From: an uncultured Clostridia bacterium
GTDB lineage: Bacteria > Bacillota > Clostridia > Oscillospirales > Acutalibacteraceae
DNA: 6,685 nt
Direction: 5' to 3'
Assembly (NCBI GenBank): GCA_946410005.1
Contig: CAMJYS010000043.1
Span: 1 to 6,685, forward strand
Shown here: positions 5,202 to 6,685 of the stretch, piece by piece
Layout of the letters: each line of letters begins with the position of its first letter
Numbering within the stretch: position 1 is the stretch's first letter
Notes under the pieces: generated by a model
Told to the model about the DNA's origin: nothing
Databases searched by the model: none
Seen by the model: the letters and a program-made list of their open reading frames with translations, nothing else
Position numbers and translations under genes: made by a program

Positions 5202-5241
5202 ATGAGCGCACTCACTTGAAATACAGTGGGTGTTTCATTTT
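5202..5241 (+). terminator. Terminator T10 (most divergent copy)
   Basis: CACTCAC / GTGGGTG core with loop TTGAAATACA is kept, and ATGA (5202-5205) / TCAT (5235-5238) extends the stem beyond a small internal loop. The T-run is weak (TTTCATTTTAA), so termination may be leaky. Confidence 0.75.
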
Positions 5242-5281
5242 AACGTGAAAAACATATACTTTTATGGGAATTATTTCCTAA
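5240..5281 (+). promoter_or_regulatory. Promoter-like block P10 with dyad
   Basis: TTAACG (5240-5245), 14 nt, TTTTAT (5260-5265). Dyad TTA...GGAA (5267-5270) / TTCC (5275-5278) TAA. It mixes features of both subtypes. GGAGG at 5291-5295. Confidence 0.6.
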
Positions 5282-5304
5282 TTTATATTTGGAGGATTTA
5301 TGTT

Positions 5305-5496
5305 ATGAACGAAGAAAAGACGAAGAAACAATATGAGGAATGCATCACCGCAAATATATTGGTGATTCAGAATCTGTGGAGTATGAGAAACTCCGCGCAT
5401 ATTCTAGATAATCAATATAGGGACATCCTCAGTCTATTAACTGACGTCTCGTATGGTCTGAGTGAAATAATTACAAACCAGACGAATATCAACTAA
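5305..5496 (+). CDS. Hypothetical soluble protein, 63 aa
   Basis: Unrecognised, no membrane segment, mostly helical (residues 3-30 and 36-57), with a single Trp25. ATG 5305 is 9 nt after GGAGG; an ATG at 5300 gives only ATG-TTA-TGA and its stop overlaps the real start. The upstream frame is open through the module but that part is regulatory sequence. Its two-helix form is typical of small phage regulators or of partners for larger proteins, but no DNA-binding motif is evident. It has its own P10 and ends before T11. Confidence 0.75.
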   Translation: MNEEKTKKQYEECITANILVIQNLWSMRNSAHILDNQYRDILSLLTDVSYGLSEIITNQTNIN

Positions 5497-5515
5497 GAAG
5501 TTTAAAACCAAAAAC

Positions 5516-5553
5516 GGGGCACTCACTTGAAATACAGTGGGTGTTCTTGTTTT
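5516..5553 (+). terminator. Terminator T11 (last of the array)
   Basis: GGGGCACTCAC / GTGGGTGTTC, loop TTGAAATACA, T-run interrupted by G (CTTGTTTT). AAAACCAAAAA precedes it. No copy of this terminator follows the next gene. Confidence 0.85.
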
Positions 5554-5592
5554 ACCAGAAAAACATGTTGTTTTATGGGATAAATACCAAAA
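5551..5592 (+). promoter_or_regulatory. Promoter-like block P11 (ACC/TTTTAT subtype) with dyad
   Basis: TTTACC (5551-5556), 14 nt, TTTTAT (5571-5576), almost the same as P1, 2.9 kb upstream. Dyad TTT(A)TGG / CCAAAA ending at 5592. GGAGG at 5603-5607, with a second GAGG overlapping it. Confidence 0.62.
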
Positions 5593-5612
5593 TTATATTT
5601 TTGGAGGAGTTT

Positions 5613-5915
5613 ATGAAGAAAAAAACGAATTTTCAGGCTCTCAAAGCGGAGGAGAGAAGACTATTGACCGAGCTTAATAAGCTTGACGTAAACGACGACA
5701 AATATGACAAAATACTAACTCGACTAATAAGGATTAGAGAGGCAATAATTAAATCGACCGATGCTTACACAAAGCGTAGAGAGATTGTTTCGTCGCTCGT
5801 CCCTATAGGGGTGAGTACGTTTGTATTTTTGCTGTCGCTGTTCGTCGAATACAGCGGCGATAGTATGTTCACTTCGGAAGCAGCAAAGAGTTTGTTTAAG
5901 AAGTTGACGAAGTAA
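5613..5915 (+). CDS. Coiled-coil protein with C-terminal membrane anchor, 100 aa
   Basis: Residues 8-56 form charged helices (LKAEERRLLTELNKL, then DKYDKILTRLIRIREAII), residues 59-79 a membrane segment (VSSLVPIGVSTFVFLLSLFV), and residues 80-100 a polar tail (GDSMFTSEAAKSLFKKLTK). This 'D-D-x-Y-x-x-I-L-x-x-L' helix plus membrane segment plus short F-T-S-x-x-x-K tail is a layout I recall from small proteins of Firmicutes gut phages next to DUF6353 genes, as here; no function is known to me. ATG is 5 nt after the SD. It is the last array unit. Since no terminator follows, it is probably cotranscribed with the DUF6353-like gene. Confidence 0.8.
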   Translation: MKKKTNFQALKAEERRLLTELNKLDVNDDKYDKILTRLIRIREAIIKSTDAYTKRREIVSSLVPIGVSTFVFLLSLFVEYSGDSMFTSEAAKSLFKKLTK

Positions 5916-5936
5916 CATTCAAAGAAAAATAAGATT

Positions 5937-5983
5937 GGAGGTAAAATAGAACAGATTAAACAGTCTGTTCTATTGTTTCAAAA
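5937..5983 (+). promoter_or_regulatory. SD, hairpin and leader of the DUF6353-like gene
   Basis: GGAGG (5937-5941) lies 42 nt before the GTG start, too far to act directly. Between them is an 11-bp perfect inverted repeat AATAGAACAGA (5945-5955) / TCTGTTCTATT (5964-5974), loop TTAAACAG. If folded, it leaves 3 + 9 = 12 nt between SD and GTG. It could instead be a weak terminator, but only GTTTC follows it. Confidence 0.55.
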
Positions 5984-6685
5984 GTGAATAACAGGTTAAA
6001 ATCTAACATTTTAATTGGAGCTGGAATCGGTGGATTGATATTTTCCGGAATCCAGCTTTTTAACATTGGTAAAAAACATGCTAACTTATATTCTGATAAG
6101 TTGATTTCAAGAAAAGAAAAAATAAAGAGCACATGGAAGAGCTATATTCCGGTGGCGATTAATGTTGTTACATCTTCAGGGGCGATAATTGCAGGTGCTA
6201 TTGGATTAAATAATTCAATTGTGGCAACGTCTACGCTAGTTGGAGTGACACAGAATGCTCTCTCTAGTTATAAATCTGCGGTTGCAGACACGGTTTCTAA
6301 CGAAGTTAAGGACGCGATACAAGAGAAAGCTAATAAGAAATCTATGGATTCCAATGATTCAACACCTTCGCCTAATGACATACGCCAGATGGATGAGATG
6401 ATGTGCTATGACTCGTATTCTGGAAGATATTTTTATTCGAATATCTTAAGTCTCGAACGCGCTATTAATAGTGTAAATAGAGACATAATGAATTATGATG
6501 CGTGTTCATTAAATGAGTTCTATGCGTATCTAGATAAAGATGGCTCAGATATTGGAGATATAGTCGGCTGGACGTCCAAGGAGTATGGACGTTCTGGTGA
6601 CGGTCTTGATATTGTGTATCATTACGAAAAGTCAAAGCACGGGTATCCGGTGCTGGTGTTTGGGTATAGCAGTGACCCTGTGTAC
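5984..6685 (+). CDS. DUF6353-like phage protein, 3' truncated
   Basis: An open frame of 234 codons reaching the right edge. The nearest in-frame stop upstream is TAA at 5957, and GTG 5984 is the only standard strong candidate start in the gap, though it has no SD at normal distance. N-terminal membrane segment (about 8-27, ILIGAGIGGLIFSGIQLFNI) followed by KKHANLYSDKLI; a second hydrophobic, Gly/Ala-rich region (about 54-98); a charged linker (about 100-135); then the C-terminal part with YDSYSGRYFYS, SLNEFYAYLDKDGSDIGDI, VGW and a beta-rich end. This matches DUF6353 proteins as I recall them, which are found in Firmicutes phages near tail/lysis genes and have unknown function. By length it is probably nearly complete. 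Confidence 0.75.
   Translation, partial: MNNRLKSNILIGAGIGGLIFSGIQLFNIGKKHANLYSDKLISRKEKIKSTWKSYIPVAINVVTSSGAIIAGAIGLNNSIVATSTLVGVTQNALSSYKSAVADTVSNEVKDAIQEKANKKSMDSNDSTPSPNDIRQMDEMMCYDSYSGRYFYSNILSLERAINSVNRDIMNYDACSLNEFYAYLDKDGSDIGDIVGWTSKEYGRSGDGLDIVYHYEKSKHGYPVLVFGYSSDPVY

Larger units (their letters stand above)
2381..5612 (+). repeat. Tandem array of small-gene units separated by near-identical terminator-promoter-RBS modules
   Basis: About eleven copies of an intergenic module of roughly 100 bp punctuate this region. The first copy (2381-2438) lacks the terminator, the copy at 3111 lacks the promoter block and the copy near 3475 is a relic. A full module reads: A-rich AAAACCAAA-like lead-in; terminator hairpin with 7-bp core CACTCAC/GTGRGTG and loop TTGAAAWACA; T-run; TTKACS; 14 nt containing AAAAACAT; TWTTATGG; a short dyad; ATATTTT-like stretch; GGAGG; ATG. 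The modules are highly similar while the genes between them are of different families and of 21 to 121 codons. This is seen directly; individual parts are listed below. Confidence 0.93.

Noticed and set aside
2651..5553. Regularly repeated palindromic units suggesting a CRISPR array
   Set aside because: The intervals are unequal (about 140 to 480 bp), contain SD-started genes, and the repeats are terminator hairpins joined to promoter-like sequence; no cas genes.
2651..5553. Integron-like gene cassettes with attC-type sites
   Set aside because: The palindromes are simple terminators with T-runs, there is no attC core (GTTRRRY pairs) and no integrase in view, and genes face with promoters of their own, unlike integron cassettes.
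2384..5590. A recurring peptide-like frame in the module (D-D-K-N-x-x-Y-Y-G-I/V-K/N) with seemingly conservative changes
   Set aside because: It has no SD or start codon, ends at different places in different copies, and the changes are explained as well by the promoter motif and dyad. Worth a quick look in a larger alignment but not called.
5945..5974. Strong inverted repeat as the terminator of the array
   Set aside because: The following T content (GTTTC) is poor, and its place between an SD and a GTG start fits a role in translation better; a terminator role is not excluded.

Overview
The window is AT-rich, densely coded on the + strand, and reads as part of a tailed-phage or prophage genome of a low-GC Firmicute (Clostridia/Erysipelotrichia-like host). 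The grounds are strong GGAGG ribosome binding sites, standard stop codons, a tail hub-type protein, an OB-fold/tail-fibre-type protein, an XhlA-like membrane coiled-coil protein, a phi-LC3-family holin and a DUF6353-like protein at the right edge. No integrase, host gene, tRNA or endolysin is visible.

Region 1 (1-2390) is the end of a tail/lysis operon. It holds a left-truncated tail hub gene, a baseplate/fibre protein overlapping it by 8 nt, a short XhlA-like protein, and a holin joined to it by an ATGA overlap.

Region 2 (2381-5915) is the remarkable part. It is a tandem array of about a dozen small units, each built as A-rich lead-in, hairpin terminator (CACTCAC, 10-nt loop, GTGRGTG, T-run), promoter-like block fused to the T-run (TTKACS, A-rich spacer of constant 14 nt, TWTTATGG), short dyad, GGAGG and one small gene. 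The intergenic modules are near-identical while the genes between them are mostly unrelated. Ten terminators, ten full promoter-like blocks and one relic block are seen. The genes in order are: a 62-aa membrane protein; two proteins of 113 and 94 aa; a decayed unit; a 121-aa protein that looks paralogous to those two; membrane microproteins of 48 and 21 aa; an 'empty' unit whose SD is followed by ATG-TAA-TAA; membrane proteins of 46 and 56 aa; a 63-aa soluble protein; and a 100-aa coiled-coil plus membrane-anchor protein. Several of these are very short, and the 48-, 21-, 46- and 56-aa genes would be missed by ordinary gene callers.

Region 3 (5916-6685) has no array-type terminator. It contains an SD, an 11-bp hairpin and then a GTG-started DUF6353-like gene running off the right edge.

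The layout suggests an array of individually punctuated accessory genes (moron-like, each with its own promoter and terminator) parked between holin and DUF6353. The modules probably allow gain, loss and shuffling of genes by recombination between repeats: one unit has lost its promoter, one is decayed and one is empty. What the small proteins do cannot be read from the sequence. Their position and membrane character make lysis control or superinfection exclusion reasonable but unproven ideas.
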